Part shown: piece after piece, positions 13,111 through 25,190 of the stretch | How the letters are laid out: the number at the start of each line of letters is the position of its first letter | How positions within the stretch are numbered: the stretch's first letter is position 1 | Origin: Procambarus clarkii | Lineage: Eukaryota; Arthropoda; Malacostraca; Decapoda; Cambaridae | Assembly (NCBI RefSeq): GCF_040958095.1 | Contig: NC_091188.1 | Span: forward strand, 4,255,360 to 4,319,359 | Direction: 5' to 3' | DNA length: 64,000 bases | Made by a program: the position numbers and the translations under genes | The notes under the pieces: model-generated | What the model saw: the letters and a program-made list of their open reading frames with translations, nothing else | Told to the model about the DNA's origin: nothing | Database searches by the model: none

Positions 13111-14055
13111 CAAGCACAACTTGGTGAGTACAACTAGGTGAGTATACACACGAGTGCCGCCCATGTAATACAGGCACACAACCATTTTTGTACAGGTTAC
13201 ATGGGCTCCGTGTAATACAATCATACACAAAATTACATGGAGCCTTGAAATACAAATATTCGTACTCGTGCAGAATTATAACCCATTAAGAATATATATC
13301 CATTTTACTTAAACATTTAGTGAAATCAAGTGACCATTATGTTATGCTTATTCTCAACATTTAGGAAGATAGTACGAGTAGATGGTTAACGAAGCAGCGT
13401 GTGTTGACTCTTCACCTAAATAACTACTAACGAACAAAAATAAACGTTCCACTCGGGTATTGAACTGATCATAATCTATAGATATGTTTTGAACTTTGTC
13501 CCCGTAATCTACCCATCAGAGGAAGGCCGTCGTCTGGCAGCTGGTCTTTATACTATCACGTGTTGTCTACTGATAAAGTTGGATGAAGCGTACCAGATGC
13601 GCCTCCTACTAGTTTCTTGTATAAAACATCTGATGCGACTTAGAAGGTGATCTAAGATTCCTCCCCCTCAACGGGCTTTTCAATTCACCGTTCTCCACAA
13701 CTAATGACACAAATGAATCAACACTTATTTAAATGATAATAAGTGTCATATACCTGTAAACTGTTTAGAAATCCTACATTTCGCTCATTTTTGACGGTGT
13801 TCAGTAATCTAAACATATTATTTATGCAAAACAACATAATTTTTCTACAAACTGCTTCAAAATTGTTTCACTTTTAAAATTAACCACTGCCTCACATGGA
13901 GTCTTCATTAGTATACAATGTTCATATTAGTAAAGTCCTTCAGTGTCCCATAGATCGATTATAAGCTTATAACTCATGTCGGTCCTCAAGTAGCCTCATA
14001 AAACACTATTCCTACATGCTACTATTGCTTATCCCGTGCATGTCATATATTATGA

Positions 14056-14056
<1 letters not shown>

Positions 14057-14117
<61 letters not shown>
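14057..14117. repeat. (ATT)n microsatellite
   Basis: Uninterrupted ATT trinucleotides, about 60 bp. Confidence 0.98.
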
Positions 14118-14118
<1 letters not shown>

Positions 14119-15160
14119 AAGTTACTAACATTCAATAATAATATTCTCATACAAGTCGGCTCGCGCTGGTGATGCCCACCTAGTCCGTCTAGTCCCTCCG
14201 AGCATTCTCAACTCTCTGACTGTCATATTCTACAGCAGACTTGGCTTTGACTCGTCTTCCGGTTTAGGCTGCGCTGCGAAACATCAGATTATGACGATTC
14301 AGATCGCTAAATTGTGTGTGTGTGTGTGTTTTGCGTTACACTTCTGGCCAGGTGTTAGGCCAGAGTTCATTGATATATTGAACCAAGAGTTCAATATATC
14401 TTTCATAAAGAAGCCGATATAAAGTCTCTTGAGATATGAATGGCATGCCATGCCATGTCGTGATCCGTTTTTATAATACCACAATGATCGCTTTAGGGTT
14501 TTGGGAACCCTCCCAGAACCAGCGTCTTGATCACTAAAAATTTACATATTTAAAATCTGAGGCCGTGAGCTTATCACATGAGATAATGTTCGTGAACCAG
14601 TTATTACAATTAGTTTCAAGTTTAACAAATTTTAAACTAAAAAATTATAAAAATGGTTGTATATTTATAACTGACTACAAAATTTAAAGATTTTTTCATT
14701 TTTGAGTTGAGTGAGGTGACAGTATTGAATTCTCGTGTGGATAATCATTTGGGTGATTATCGAAATGAAATATGTCATTTCATGGCACTTCTGACACTGA
14801 TAATAATTAGTGTCAGACGTGCCATCGCATCTGGTGTCAACAATACAAGCAGAGAGGACATTAGAGTGGCGAGCTAACAACCCGTCCTCTCATAATAGAT
14901 CGCTTTTTTTTTACATTTGAATAACAAATGTTACAAATGCATCCTACCATGAAAAGTAACGGCTTAGAAATATCTACGTATTCTATGCATCGAACTAGAT
15001 AGGTTAGATTGGTTGCACGGCTGCGTACGTTTTTGGTTAGGCTAGTAATCAGTAGACCTGGTTAGGTTAGGAGGTTGGATTATTTTACTGAATGGCAGAT
15101 CAAGAGAACGAGCTGAATAGAGACGAAAGTCAATGGTGTAAGGTTACCCTCAATGGTGTG

Positions 15161-15411
15161 AGTCGGTCGGCCGAGCGGACAGCACTCGGGACTTGTGATC
15201 CTGTGGTCCTGGGTTCGATCCCAGGCGCCGGCGAGAAACAATGGGCAGAGTTTCTTTCACCCTATGCCCCTGTTACCTAGCAGTAAATAGGTACCTGGGT
15301 GTTAGTCAGCTGTCACAGGCTGCTTCCTGGGGGTGGAGGTCTGGTCGAGGACCGGGCCGCGGGGACACTAAAAAGCCCCGAAATCATCTCAAGATAACCT
15401 CAAGAAGATAC
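15161..15411 (+). mobile_element. tRNA-derived SINE, family A, just upstream of the kelch-like start exon
   Basis: The tRNA-like head has an A-box-like GGCCGAGCGG and a B-box GGTTCGATCCC. It is followed by a body shared with the copies at 60163 and 58003 and a tail of the CTCAAGATAACCTCAAGATA type. It ends about 20 bp before the splice-acceptor-like site of the start-codon exon. Confidence 0.85.
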
Positions 15412-15432
15412 CCTTGGTGTTTGTTGACAGGA

Positions 15433-15593
15433 ATGGCGGAGGACGTGTCAGACGGTGGCTGGCCCGCCACGCTGGCCCGGGGTCTTCACCAGGCCTGGCA
15501 GACTAGGCTTTTCACCGATTTGGTCATTACCACTCGTGATGAGGTCATCCACGCTCACAAGGTCATCCTGGCTGCCGCTTCCCCTTATTTTAG
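15433..15593 (+). CDS. kelch-like exon 1 (start codon, N-terminal half of BTB)
   Basis: Begins [10 protein letters not shown] and carries the BTB signature [12 protein letters not shown]. It ends in phase 2 (AG) before a GTCAGT donor and joins A at 15876 to complete Arg. A SINE ends only about 20 bp before the acceptor-like site that precedes the ATG. Confidence 0.88.
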
Positions 15594-16079
15594 GTCAGTA
15601 ACACTATGTACCTTACGACTCCTTTATAAGTTATGTTGTATAGTTAATCTACTGTTCAGAGTTTACTTTCTCTTCACACACGTTTCCAATTCTAATATCT
15701 TGCTATGTAAGAACTTTACATCAAGTATGCAAGGGTAAAACTCATGAAAGAACCCTATATAAATGTTATAATAATAGTCATTAATTAGATCACAATATCA
15801 ATATCAAACCCTTATATTTATTATGAGTTGAAATCCGTCTCTCAGTAGCAAACCTGCATATTGTATTTCTTGTAGAGCGATGTTGTCGGTGGGTCTGGTG
15901 GAGGGGAGGACCCAGAGCCTGGTCCTGGAGGACGTGGCCGGTGCCGTCCTCAACACCGTCCTCACCTACGTCTACACCGGCCGGGCACCACTCGACCAAC
16001 ACAATATTACAAACGTCCTTACTCTAGCTGATTACTTTCAGATATACGATCTTAAAAAGCTTTGCTGCTATTATTTAAA

Positions 16080-16129
<50 letters not shown>

Positions 16130-16165
16130 ATATATTAATATATATATATATTATATATATATATA

Positions 16166-16261
<96 letters not shown>

Positions 16262-16644
16262 GTACCTAATAGCCAGAACGCACTTATCAGCCTACTATGC
16301 AAGGCCCGATTTGCCTAATAAGCCAAGTTTTCATGAATTAATGTTTTTTCGACTACCTAACCTACCTAACCTAACCTAACCTAACTTTTTCTGCTACCTA
16401 ACCGAACCTAACCTATAAAGATAGGTTAGGTTAGGTTAGGTAGGGTTGGTTAGGTTCGGTCATACATCTACGTTAATTTTAACTCCATTAAAAAAAAATT
16501 GACCTCATACATAATGAAATGGGTAGCTTTATCATTTCATAAGAAAAAAATTAGAGAAAATATATTAATTCATGAAAACTTGGCTTATTAGGCAAATCAG
16601 GCCTTTCATAGTAGGCTGATAAGTGTGTTCTGGCTATTAGGTAC

Positions 16645-16706
<62 letters not shown>

Positions 16707-17105
16707 GTACCTAGTAGCCAGAACGCACTTCTCAGCCTACTATGCAAGGCCCGATTTGCCTAATAAGCCAAGTTTTCATGAATTAATTGTTTTTCGACTA
16801 CCTTACCTACCTAACCTAACTTTTTCGGCTACCTAACCTAACCTAACTTTTTCGGCTACCTAACCTAACCTAACCTATAAAGATAGGTTAGGTTAGGTTA
16901 GGTAGGGTTGGTTAGGTTCGGTCATATATCTACGTCAATTTTAACTCCAATAAAAAAAATTGACCTCATACATAATGAAATGGGTAGCTTTATCATTTCA
17001 TAAGCAAAAAATTAGAGAAAATACATTAATTCATGAAAACTTGGCTTATTAGGCAAATCGGGCTTTGCATAGTAGGCTGAGAAGTGCGTTATGGCTATTA
17101 GGTAC

Positions 17106-17196
<91 letters not shown>

Positions 17197-20100
17197 CACC
17201 TATTTGTGCTTGCGGGGGTTGAGCTCTGCTCTTTCGGCCCGCCTCTCAACTTTTTTTCCACACACAAAGCAGATCGTAACAGCTGTCTAACTCCCAGGTA
17301 CCTATTTACTGCTAGGTAACAGAGACATCAGGGTGAAAGAAACTCTGTCCATTTGTTTTCCGCCATTGCCGGGGATCGAACCCGGACCTTAGTATTACGA
17401 GTCCCAAGCGCTGTCCACTTAGCCACGGGCCCCCAGATGTGTGCGTGTGTGTGAGTAATACATTCTATCTAAAATTATGTATATTAGTGACGTTTTATTA
17501 GGCTTTGGATAGGTAAGGTTATTGCAGTCTTTATACGTTTCACTCTACGATTATTACAAAAACGTTTACTTTTTGCGCAATGAGTATATGTACTGCCAGT
17601 TTTGGAGGATGAGAAATGTAGCAAGTGTATATCAAGTGTGGACTTTAGTGACCTTAGATAAGCGTCACAGTATCAGAGACAGGCGTTCATCTTTTTGATG
17701 ACTACTTTGCAGGAGACGGGAGTCCAATTCAATCACGTTCCTCCTACTGAGGAAAGGAAAACGGCGAGGGTGAGAGATTTGTTAGCATAATTATTTTTCT
17801 ATGGTACGATTAGGAGAGGATATGGTGGATACCTTCCCCGATCACCCTAGTGTGAGCAAATCACATTCAGCTATTATCATTATTTAAGATAAAATGTGCC
17901 ATAGAGTTGTCAAATTATGATTCACAGGCTGATTACCTTAACTTTCTTTGTGTGCCAAGAACCACTTAGTGATGGAGACCTGCTTGAGTGTTTATGAGGT
18001 CGCCAGCCTGCACCGGTGCCACGACCTGGCTACTGATGCCCTAGCTCTGGGCTGCTCCCAGTGCTCTCAGGTCCTCGGCCACCCAGCCTTCCTCTCTCTC
18101 CTGCCAGAGACGCTCCTAACACTCCTCAAGCAACCCTACCTCAATATTGAGTCGGAGGAGGAGCTCCTTAACGTGTGTAGACTATTTTCCACCTTTTGTA
18201 GGTCTCTTGTTTGTTATCATTCAGTCACTTGTTTGAATTACAAATTTGTTCACAAAAATGTGTTTTATATTTAATACAAGGGCCACTGGTTTAGATTGAT
18301 TTATCTGAGAATTCAATTTCACAAAATATATATCAGTCATGGACAAGAACTTGAAACTCAATATTTTATTTTGTATTGGAATAAATTTCACGTGTTACGG
18401 TTATGAAGCTATTCTACTTTTATTAGTAACTGGCAACAAAATACAGTTTATAAATGTCCGTGTGTTCATCTTCGTCAGGCAGTGGTCCGCTGGGCGGCTG
18501 AAGACCCAGACGAGAGACAAAAATGGCTCGTAACTCTCCTCCAGAATATTGATTTGGGGCACCTTAACGCACAGACAAGAATAAAATGGATAGCTACGCT
18601 AGAAGAAAAGCAACTGTTATCCGAAGATTTACGACACATTGTGGCCTCAGAGATTACCTCAAGTAGAACTGAGAATTGTTCTGTCGATCAAGACGAATCA
18701 TCAAAGAAAACGCGGCATAATTCTCAGGAGGAGGTGAGCTCTGTAGTAATTAGTTGTAACATTCTGTTGATCAGAATTATGAAAACTGAAAAAAACTATT
18801 ACAGTTAGCCTGAAGCACTAACAGCAGTGCTTCCCTCTGAAAAAAAATAGTGTAGATTTCAGCCCATCCTCTTGTTATGGTAGTACTTATAGTAACGATG
18901 AGGGAAGGGAACTATGAGAGGAAAGCGTATATATACGTATCATAGTATATATACCGACGTTCAACGAAATTAGAAAGTAGAAATCTGAACTATTGAGTTG
19001 GACAAACCGGAAAACTATTTTTTACTGGTGTTTCTTTGACAAACTTAACTAACCTAACCTCACTCGGCCTAATACACGATATTTGAGGCCCAATATATAG
19101 TACATATGCGTGCTATAGTAGGCCTAGGAATATTTTAACTTTGTGTTTTAGCTTCATAAAATTATACACCAGATTATTATCCAGATTATACACACAAATA
19201 TACAATCACTTGCCCTCACCTCAAAACAACATATAAACAAAAAAGTAGGACAGATTTATTACTTGGCTTGTCTTAGAACTGAGAAGATTGAACTGCAAGG
19301 ATAGACTGAGACAACTTAACGAAATATCACTTGAAGAACTGAGAACCAGACATGATCCAGATATACAAAGTATTTTGAGGGTATTAATATAGCGAAGAGA
19401 AAGAGAGAGGAATATTTTGGCCGAGCAGTACAAGAGGACAGCAGACGAACCAAACGGATGTCATAAGGGTCGTTGTTAATACAGGATCAGTAAATGCCAT
19501 AAATTTGGAGGGTAAATAATAGTTACATCCAATTTTCAATTTTAAAGGAACGAAGGGCTAGATTCAGGACCTAATTCATCAGTTACATAAGTACTTACGA
19601 ACCTGTACATCTTTTCTGAATGTTTGATGTTTTTATTTATATATATTAAACAGTTTATGAGCTCCGAAGCACCAGGAGGCTGTTTATAGTAATAATATTT
19701 GACTGGGAAGTTTCGATGCTCGTAAACAGTTAAATAAATTTAAACAAAGCCGCTAAAGATTGCAAAAAGATGTACAGGTTCGCAAGTAGATGTTTAAATG
19801 CTTGTTGAATCCTGGCCAAGAAGCCAGGAAAAGTTCAGCCCTGCAAACTCTGTTAGGTGATAACATAGTCACACACAGCCACTCACAACTAGGTGAGTAC
19901 ACACACACAGTCACTCACTACTAGGTGAGTACACACACACACACACACGCACATGCAACTAAGCACCGATATCCACAACTTCAAGAACAGATATGACAAG
20001 GAACTTGCACGTCTAGACACTAGACAGCTAAAAAATGCACCACATAAGAGAGAGAGAGACAGAGATTTAAGAAAAGCTATAAACCAATTACAATAATTCT

Positions 20101-23098
20101 AATAATGTTTAAAATAATCATAACATTCTTCAAACTTGAGGGGGTTATTTTCAGGTCCTTGTGCAGTTTAAAATACTTATAACTTCTGATCTTTAGTAGA
20201 TGCAAATAATCTGTATAATAATAAAGACAAAGTTTCAGCCAGGTGGTGCACCTTGTCAATTTACACGTAGCATTTGACAATTTTTGGACAATATTTTCCC
20301 AAACAGATGGATTGGAAAAGGTGAGTCGGTCAGCATTCACTGGACTGGTACCTGGCGCTGGACTTTTTTGTATGAGAACATGTTAAAACTGTACTTCACT
20401 TATCAAAACCTTGCTCCTTAGACGATCTTTATACTAGAATACCTTGTGTGATTAATGCCATAACTGTGACCCAAATCCGCAACGTACTTGTGGAACTTGT
20501 GTCCGCAATGATGGCGGACATGTTAAAGACTTTAACAATCCAGAGATTATATATACTAAATCTTTTATATATTCCTTTATTGAAAAAATTATAATGCCTT
20601 TAATCCCCTACAGAAAAGAAGTTATTCAAATTGTAAGCTGCAAATGGACTTTACCATGACCTTTATACCAATAAGTAATTTATCAGCTATGTATGATATC
20701 TCCTGCATTTACAAAATACCTAATATCTCTGTGTGTGTGAAGGTGTTGCTTGTGATGGGCGGCGAGTCAAATGGTCGCCTGCTTGGCAATGTGGAATGTT
20801 TTGCCCTTGGTTACTCGTCTTGGCGGTGCAGTATACCTGACACCTCCCTCCAGCCTGGTGACCGCAGGAGCACCCGGCTGCAGGTCCTCCCCGCCATGAA
20901 GCAGCCTAGGGCATACTGCGCTGTGGCCACTCGCCACAACCTCGTCCATGTCCTCGGTATATACACACAAAGTATCAACAAACCTTATACATGGAATATC
21001 GCAGTAATATAACAACAACATACAGGGGGTAATATTTGTTTAATAATTATTGATCCTTTGACCGCAGGAGGTCAGACGAGTAATACATTCCTAGCCTCTT
21101 GTGAGTGCTACAGGGTATCATCGAACACCTGGCATAGATTTCCTGACTTGCCAGCACCTGTCCACGGAGCAGCAGCTACTTTCCTTGACGGAGTTCTCTA
21201 CTTCGCCGGCGGCAGGTCGCAAAAGAGATACCAACATGAGCTCTTGGTAAGCCTACTCTTATCACTCATATATGTAACAATGCAAATATCACGCTGCCAC
21301 TTTTTCACCCAGTGGTTGGGAACCTGGTTGTAAACCGATTAGCATGTCGTGTTTCAGGGAAAACTAGTAGGGCAAGCTTCGCATGAGCTGGGGGAAGGAA
21401 AAGGCCTGCTAATTGAAGGTAGAAGGTGTCTACTCCTGTAACTACCTATGATGATGATAGTAATAATAATTTGTGATTTAAATGGTTTAAGTAACATTTC
21501 GAAAATAGGCAATGCTTTCAGATTAGTTTATCAGTTGAGCTTATTTTTAAATCATTGTTAAAAACAGATTTGATTTACAAGAAAATAAATTTGCATCGAG
21601 TTTTAACGAAATATGGTTTGATATCTTAAATATATTATATATAAGATATCATGGCATAATTAAATTACATACGCCAAACTAATAATAATTGGAGCTTACA
21701 ACAATAATTCAAATTAATTTAATATGTTTTCATTAAGTTTTGATGATAAAGAACATTTCTTTTTCAGGTTTATGATGAATCTAGCGAGAGCTGGGTGGGC
21801 AGAGGGTCCCTGAGCGAGGGCCGAGGCCACTTTGGTCTGGTGGCCCTCCATGGGTCACTGTTCGCTGTTGGCGGTGTGGCCGCTGCCGGGGGCACCAGTC
21901 GAGTCCTACGCTCCTGTGAAAAGTTTGATCCAGGATCCGATACCTGGGTCCCGATTGGTGAGGCTCATTGGAATGATGTCTTTGTCACCACCTGTCATGA
22001 CACCGGTAGTATTGACACCACCTGTCATGACACCGGTAGTATTCACACCATCTGTCACCACACCAGTTCTGTATTCACACCATCGCTATTTACACAGGAA
22101 TACGAGTGAGGCAGGAGGGGTGAGGGATATTAGTGAGGTAGGAGGGATATGATTGAGGTTGGAGGGGTGAGAGATACGAGTGAGGTGGAACTTGATTGAG
22201 TACGTAATGTTGATGGCTGTTTTTCCCGTGGCCCAGCTCCACTAGGACAGGCGCGGTCATACCTGGGTGTAGCGGTGGTGCAGGACCAGATATACGCCAT
22301 TGGTGGCTACGATGGCTCGCGATGGCTCTGTTCTGTCGAGAAATACGACCCTCTGAGTGACCAGTGGACCTCAGGTTAGTCAGTAGTCGCAGTAGAACAA
22401 AATATTCTAAGTTGAAGCATGAACATTTAATTTGTTACTTACGTTACGGGCATTACACAGAAATTCAGTTATTTTGTTGACATTTAATGCTGTTCATTTA
22501 ATAAAACATGACAGTTTTAATCTGTTCCACAGTCGCCTAATCGATATTATTTAAGTTGCTAAAACAAAGCTTAACTGATTTTTGTCTTAATATGGATTTG
22601 TTTCTATTGAAAAAAGGTAGTCATGTAAAGTAAATATTACAATTCTTTCACTGCTCTTCTTTTCTGGGACCTCAAACTTTGTATATAATTTTTTTCTTTT
22701 GGAAGGGATATTCCTGCGCAGGCCCAAAGCCTCTGGATGGCCCACTAACGTATATAATTAATCTTTATTAATAGCCCTGAAGATCAGCCATATATATTAC
22801 ATATATCAATTTAATATTCTCACAAACTCTCATTTAATATTTTTTTAATTAAATAAAATTATTAACATTTTAATAATTTACAGTGTCATCTATGATCAGC
22901 GCTCGAAGCAGCTTTGGTGTGACCGTCAGTCATGGAAGGATCTTCTGTCTCGGTGGATTTAGTGGAGAGTCGAACCTCAATACAGTTGAGAAGTACAACC
23001 CACGAACTAACATGTGGCACTGTGTTCAATCTATGCAGCTTCGTCGCTTTGGGTTGGTTGCAGCCACTGTTAGTGTTCCTGCCTCGCCACCAGTGTAG
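15433..23098 (+). CDS. Kelch-like protein (BTB-BACK-Kelch), nine coding exons, complete
   Basis: Predicted Cullin-3 E3 ligase substrate adaptor: in this family the BTB domain binds Cul3 and the Kelch propeller binds the substrate. Exons join(15433..15593, 15876..16080, 17960..18172, 18479..18733, 20743..20956, 21068..21246, 21768..21957, 22237..22374, 22884..23098) sum to 1770 nt, i.e. 589 residues plus TAG, the usual family size. All introns are GT-AG and all phases agree. The BTB domain covers about residues 28-122 ([20 protein letters not shown], then SPYFRAM). BACK covers about 123-250 ([36 protein letters not shown]). Six Kelch blades lie at 279-589, each with a GG pair: VMGGE, VLGGQ, FAGGR, AVGGV, AIGGY, CLGGF. 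The start is the ATG just after an acceptor-like TTGACAG at 15430, so an untranslated first exon probably lies upstream. I cannot assign the KLHL paralogue. Domain calls are firm; substrate is unknown. Confidence 0.93.
15876..16080 (+). CDS. kelch-like exon 2 (C-terminal half of BTB)
   Basis: Acceptor TTCTTGTAG. Encodes [20 protein letters not shown] and then [14 protein letters not shown] and [13 protein letters not shown], typical of BTB alpha-helices. Ends LK in phase 0 before GTAAAT, immediately followed by an AT-rich array. Confidence 0.92.
16085..16258. repeat. (AT)n array at the fold-back element
   Basis: AT dinucleotides with three short TTA interruptions, starting right after the exon 2 donor of the kelch-like gene. 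Similar arrays flank the other element ends at 16648-16703 and 17109-17193. Confidence 0.98.
16259..16647 (+). mobile_element. fold-back MITE-like element, copy 1
   Basis: Starts GTCGTACCTAATAGCCAGAA and ends with its reverse complement. The arms are about 80 bp or more, and the centre has inverted CCTAA/TTAGG runs around TATAAAGATA. AT dinucleotide arrays flank it on both sides. It lies in intron 2 of the kelch-like gene. Confidence 0.85.
16704..17108 (+). mobile_element. fold-back MITE-like element, copy 2
   Basis: Same element as copy 1 in the same orientation, 405 bp against 389 bp, with an extra CTACCTAACCTAACTTTTTCGG unit in the middle. An AT array of about 56 bp separates the two. Confidence 0.85.
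17193..17432 (-). mobile_element. SINE head fused to a second dispersed repeat
   Basis: The 17275-17432 part is the family A head (GGATCGAACCCGGACC, CGCTGTCCACTTAGCC). The 17195-17255 part is a different dispersed sequence (CTTGCGGGGGTTGAGCTCTG) also found inverted at 12670-12735. It lies in intron 2 of the kelch-like gene. Confidence 0.65.
17960..18172 (+). CDS. kelch-like exon 3 (BACK domain, first part)
   Basis: Acceptor TGTGCCAAG, then [20 protein letters not shown], the usual start of a BACK domain. Ends EEELLN in phase 0 with donor GTGTGT, a weaker consensus. The join to [10 protein letters not shown] restores the family pattern. Confidence 0.9.
18479..18733 (+). CDS. kelch-like exon 4 (BACK domain end and linker)
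   Basis: Acceptor CTTCGTCAG. Encodes [20 protein letters not shown] and a polar, Ser/Glu-rich linker ending NSQEE. Phase 0 on both sides, donor GTGAGC. Confidence 0.92.
20743..20956 (+). CDS. kelch-like exon 5 (Kelch blade 1 and start of blade 2)
   Basis: Acceptor TGTGTGTGAAG. Opens with [20 protein letters not shown] and includes the later Kelch pattern [20 protein letters not shown]. Ends in phase 1. Confidence 0.9.
21068..21246 (+). CDS. kelch-like exon 6 (Kelch blades 2-3)
   Basis: Acceptor TTGACCGCAG. Encodes [20 protein letters not shown], then [20 protein letters not shown]. Ends HELL in phase 0 with donor GTAAGC. Confidence 0.92.
21768..21957 (+). CDS. kelch-like exon 7 (Kelch blades 3-4)
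   Basis: Acceptor TTTCTTTTTCAG. Encodes [20 protein letters not shown], then [20 protein letters not shown] and SDTWVPI. Ends in phase 1 with donor GTGAGG. The following intron contains two adjacent 30-bp direct repeats (about 21986-22045). Confidence 0.92.
22237..22374 (+). CDS. kelch-like exon 8 (Kelch blade 5)
   Basis: Acceptor GTGGCCCAG. Encodes [20 protein letters not shown], then [15 protein letters not shown], a textbook Kelch blade. Phase 1 on both sides. Confidence 0.93.
22884..23098 (+). CDS. kelch-like exon 9 (Kelch blade 6, stop)
   Basis: Acceptor AATTTACAG. Encodes [20 protein letters not shown], then [16 protein letters not shown] and [19 protein letters not shown] before TAG at 23096-23098. 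Confidence 0.92.
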
Positions 23099-24662
23099 TG
23101 GCTCACTCCATGTTCAATATCTACCAGGGTGTCCACCAGTTTAGCAGCTCACTCCATGTCCAGGTGAAGTTCTTCCAGGTGGCAAACTGATGAGTGATGC
23201 CATTTTTTGCTTTTCATGCTACTTAAAAGAGGAAAGAGGGAAAAAACAAAAAATCAATTTGCTCTCTTAAGAACTTCACCTGCTTGTGCAAGCCCGTGAG
23301 CTCATGCCTGTAGGGATGTTACCTTCCTGGAAGGATGAACCATGTAGTTATTATAAACGAGACAACGAAAAAGTCCAACACGATACCACAGAAAATGAGG
23401 CATAAGTATCTTGAGTAAATGTATAAAGAAACCAGAAATGAATTAGATCAAATCTACACTGATGGTTCATTTAATCCTACTAATGGCAGGGCTGGGGCAG
23501 TATACACTGTAATTAGGAATAATGTCTCAAAACAGAAATGAAGAAAAGGCACGTATTGAGAACCATGTCTCTTAAGTGCAAGCAGAGTTGTTATGGCATT
23601 AAGATTCCTTGAAAAAAACACTAAAGGTGCAGTGACCTGCACCGATTCAAAAGCAGCACTACAAAACATTTGTAAAAAAACAGGCAGAAAACCAAGCTAT
23701 GGTTGCTGAAATCAAGAGAGCTCTGAGAGTGCTAATCAATCGGTGAAGAGTGGTCAAATTCCTGTAGATCCCCTTCCACGTTGGGTCTGTTGGAATGAAC
23801 GAGCAGATGTGCTGGCGGCTGAGGACGCTGAAGGAGTCCATATTGAATACATCTTACTCAAGACTCTTCTACAAATTAGAAGTATTATCAGGTAACATCA
23901 CCGTGATAAAGTAATTGAGTAAAGGGAGGATTGAAGAAAAAACCCGAATCTGTACACTGGTATTACAGGTGGCGAATGAGGATGTTATATAGGTACTGGT
24001 ATAAAACTATCACCAATCAGAATCACCTCAAAATACCACATACATTGTGGGAAAAGCTTCCATTGTAACACCAACTGGAACAAAAGCCTTCCTTGGGAAG
24101 AATGCTGGGTCTAGTCCCCAGGAAAGAAACTCCCAATGTTTAATGTGTAGTGAATGTTTGCGCCCTCCAAGCCCACTGGATAAAAATACTTGTGTTCAAC
24201 AATTATTTTATTAACGACCTCACTTCCACAATCATAAACGTTTTTGCTCGTTTAGTTACGTTAGTGAAGGTCGTGTGTGATGTCGGTGGCTACAGTGAAG
24301 GTAGTGTGTGATGTCAGGTTACAGTGAAGGTAGTGCGCAAAGAAGAATGTTATTGTGATTGCCGTGTGAACGATTCCAGTAATAAATATAGTTTGTAGTA
24401 AAGATATGAAATTTCCAGCGATGAAGGGCCTGTGTATAGTGTATATGGTTACAGTGATTAAGATCGCATATAGCGTTTCAATTTCTACTACCAAAGTAGA
24501 CATTTCACCGGGTGTTACCAAAGACACGTTCAAGTATCTTCAAACAAGTCTTCACTGTACCTCTGAGACGTTCCGATGTAGTGCCAAATTTATGCTGCAC
24601 AATTAGGTGTAAATATCCACATTGGTTGCTCGTTAAACGTGTCTGTTCTCACAGCCCCTATC
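23099..24662 (+). other. kelch-like 3' flank between the convergent genes
   Basis: Follows the kelch-like stop codon. No clear poly(A) signal lies near the stop; an AATAAA occurs at 24381-24386. The middle is a LINE RNase H relic, annotated separately. Confidence 0.4.
23440..24120 (+). pseudogene. LINE-type RNase H domain relic
   Basis: Contains QIYTDGSFNPTNGRAGAVYT, later FHVGSVGMNERADVLAAEDA, and then YRW/NQNHLKIPHTLW, in the order expected for the RNase H and tail of a non-LTR element. Internal stops and shifts show decay. It lies in the 3' flank of the kelch-like gene. Confidence 0.7.
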
Positions 24663-25190
24663 GTGTCCAAGTACCGGGCAGCTGCCGTGTCCAAGTACCG
24701 GGCAGCTGCCGTGTCCAAGTACCGGGCAGCTGCCGTGTCCAAGTACCGGGCAGCTGCCGTGTCCAAGTACGGGACAGCTGCCGTGTCCAAGTACCGGGCA
24801 GCTGCCGTGTCCAAGTACCGGGCAGCTGCCGTGTCCAAGTACCGGGCAGCTGCCGTGTCCAAGTACCGGGCAGCTGCCGTGTCCAAGTACCGGGCAGCTG
24901 CCGTGTCCAAGTACCGGGCAGCTGCCGTGTCCAAGTACGGGACAGCTGCCGTGTCCAAGTACCGGGCAGCTGCCGTGTCCAAGTACCGGGCAGCTGCCGT
25001 GTCCAAGTACCGGGCAGCTGCCGTGTCCAAGTACCGGGCAGCTGCCGTGTCCAAGTACCGGGCAGCTGCCGTGTCCAAGTACCGGGCAGCTGCCGTGTCC
25101 AAGTACCGGGCAGCTGCCGTGTCCAAGTACCGGGCAGCTGCCGTGTCCAAGTACCGGGCAGCTGCCGTGTCCAAGTACCGGGCAGCTGCC
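24663..25190. repeat. minisatellite, 22 units of 24 bp
   Basis: Unit GTGTCCAAGTACCGGGCAGC TGCC. Units are nearly identical except numbers 5 and 12, which read GTACGGGACAGC, so the variant recurs after seven units. Because 24 is divisible by 3, several frames on both strands stay open through the array; these are not evidence of genes. It lies between the convergent genes. Confidence 0.97.

Noticed and set aside
15161-15240. tRNA gene with good A- and B-boxes
   Set aside because: Followed by a body repeated at several other sites; it is a SINE head, not a tRNA gene.
16327-16440. CCTAACC/GGTTAGG runs as a possible interstitial telomere
   Set aside because: Short, inverted and always part of the same fold-back element, so not a telomere remnant.
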